Positions 5,161 to 5,900 of a DNA stretch of 5,900 bases are shown here, one piece after another. The stretch is from Lachnospiraceae bacterium (lineage in GTDB: Bacteria; Bacillota; Clostridia; Lachnospirales; Lachnospiraceae): NCBI GenBank assembly GCA_003489085.1, contig DNJM01000016.1, forward strand, positions 1 through 5,900, written 5' to 3'. Each line of letters starts with the position of its first letter. The stretch's first letter is position 1. The translations under genes were made by a program, and so were the position numbers. A model generated the notes under the pieces. It was not told the origin of the DNA and did not search any database. It saw only the letters and a list, made by a program, of their open reading frames with translations.

Positions 5161-5900
5161 TTATTTGTGTTCCTCAAGCCAACGCATAGCCGTATAAGCA
5201 TAAACTGCACTTCCCGGTGCGAGTACCTCTTCATCAAACTTTACTTTGGGATGATGCTGTGGGAAGCAATATCCTTTATCAGGATGTCCGGCTGCAAGTG
5301 CCAGCATAATGGAAGGCACTTCCTGACTTACGTATGCGAAATCCTCAGAACCAGAAGTTTTTGGAGCTTTTCCTCCAGCCATGGCAGTAAGCTGTCCCTG
5401 GGAAAAGGCTTTCTGAGGTCCTAACATCTCCTGCAGATAACGGACGGTACATGCAGACAGGTCGGCATCGTTTTCAAGTACGGGGCATCCCTTTCCATGA
5501 ATCACCGTTGCATCTGCCCGGAAAGCTGTTCCGATACTCTTTACAATTTCCTCCATACGTTTTTTGATAAATGCTCTTACATCCTCGTCATAGGTACGGA
5601 TTGTTCCGCTCATTTCTACAGTGTCCGGAATTACATTAGCTGCAAGTCCTGCATGGATTGTACCGATTGTCAGAACAGCTTCATCCATCAGAGAGAGCTC
5701 TCTTGCATGAATCTCCTGGAGTGCAGTAATAATGTGTGCGGCAACCGTCACCGGATCAACTCCTGCATTCGGCATAGAACCGTGGCAGCCTTTGCCTTGA
5801 ATTTTGATTTCAAAATAATCAGCACCTGGTGCGCTGACGCCGCCGTCACAGACAACAACGGTTCCTGCAGGCAAAGGAAGTCCGGCCATAACATGAATCA
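5161..5900 (-). CDS. M20D-family amidohydrolase / metallopeptidase (5' end beyond the window)
   Basis: The C-terminal part (about 245 residues) of an M20D dinuclear-metal hydrolase, the family of hippurate hydrolase, indole-acetyl-amino-acid hydrolases and AbgA/AbgB. A Met at 5889 could be taken as a start, but the frame stays open to the edge. It reads Ile-His-Val before MAGLPLPAG, matching the family's metal-ligand HVMxGLP. Counted from that Met, the lid/dimerisation domain spans about 20-135, with GKGCHGSMPNAGVDP (32-46) and GLAANVIPDTVEMSGTIRT (81-99). The catalytic C-terminus carries SGSEDFAY (179-186) and the last metal ligand His213 in QHHPKVKFDEE. The N-terminal CxH ligand pair and catalytic Glu lie outside. 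Members cleave the amide bond of N-acyl amino acids or p-aminobenzoyl-glutamate in the cytosol; the substrate cannot be read here. Full members have about 390 residues, so 140-150 are missing. It is first of the three visible operon genes, and its promoter is not in view. Confidence 0.93.
   Translation of the reverse strand, partial: IHVMAGLPLPAGTVVVCDGGVSAPGADYFEIKIQGKGCHGSMPNAGVDPVTVAAHIITALQEIHARELSLMDEAVLTIGTIHAGLAANVIPDTVEMSGTIRTYDEDVRAFIKKRMEEIVKSIGTAFRADATVIHGKGCPVLENDADLSACTVRYLQEMLGPQKAFSQGQLTAMAGGKAPKTSGSEDFAYVSQEVPSIMLALAAGHPDKGYCFPQHHPKVKFDEEVLAPGSAVYAYTAMRWLEEHK

Noticed and set aside
5161..5889. Treating the Met at 5889 as the real start of the M20D gene.
   Set aside because: The frame remains open to the window edge, the residues before the Met include the family's metal-binding His, and the N-terminal catalytic half would be missing.

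Overview
The window looks like a chromosomal segment of a low-to-moderate-GC Gram-positive anaerobe of the class Clostridia, most likely a Lachnospiraceae member. The reasons are Bacillus-type Shine-Dalgarno sites (AAGGAG, GGAGG) before the genes, sigma-A-like promoters, and gene families typical of Bacillota: YitT/DUF2179, a YmfI-like SDR, a type I asparaginase and DUF5058. This placement rests on protein family resemblance only. No RNA gene, insertion sequence, phage gene or CRISPR array is visible, and no intergenic stretch exceeds about 190 bases.

Layout: (1) 48-782, minus strand: a short-chain dehydrogenase that best fits the elongation factor P 5-aminopentanone reductase (YmfI-like) group. 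(2) 783-931: a compact divergent promoter region. Two extended -10 promoters point outward, and each predicted 5' leader starts with a perfect inverted repeat. (3) 932-2336, plus strand: a two-gene operon, a YitT-family membrane protein and, 4 bases later, a small HD-domain protein carrying the alarmone ((p)ppGpp) hydrolase residue set. (4) 2337-2524: a leader region with a good promoter for the next gene and a weak terminator-like structure overlapping it. (5) 2525-3529, plus strand: cytosolic type I L-asparaginase (ansA). (6) 3530-3642: a convergent junction with a strong hairpin, probably a shared terminator. (7) 3643-5900, minus strand: a three-gene operon read from the right edge. It holds an M20D amidohydrolase (5' end outside the window), a DUF5058 membrane protein and a second membrane protein of unrecognised family.

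How they may work together: the right-hand operon reads as an uptake-and-hydrolysis unit. Two similarly sized, roughly six-helix membrane proteins would form a permease for an N-acylated amino acid or amidated peptide-like compound, and the M20D enzyme would cleave it in the cytoplasm. Asparaginase on the other side of the terminator also releases an amide nitrogen but has its own promoter. On the left, an EF-P-modifying enzyme (translation), a YitT membrane protein and a probable alarmone hydrolase share one divergent control region, hinting at a link to growth or stringent control. The least described parts are the M20D/DUF5058/unknown membrane protein system and the paired hairpins of the divergent promoter region.
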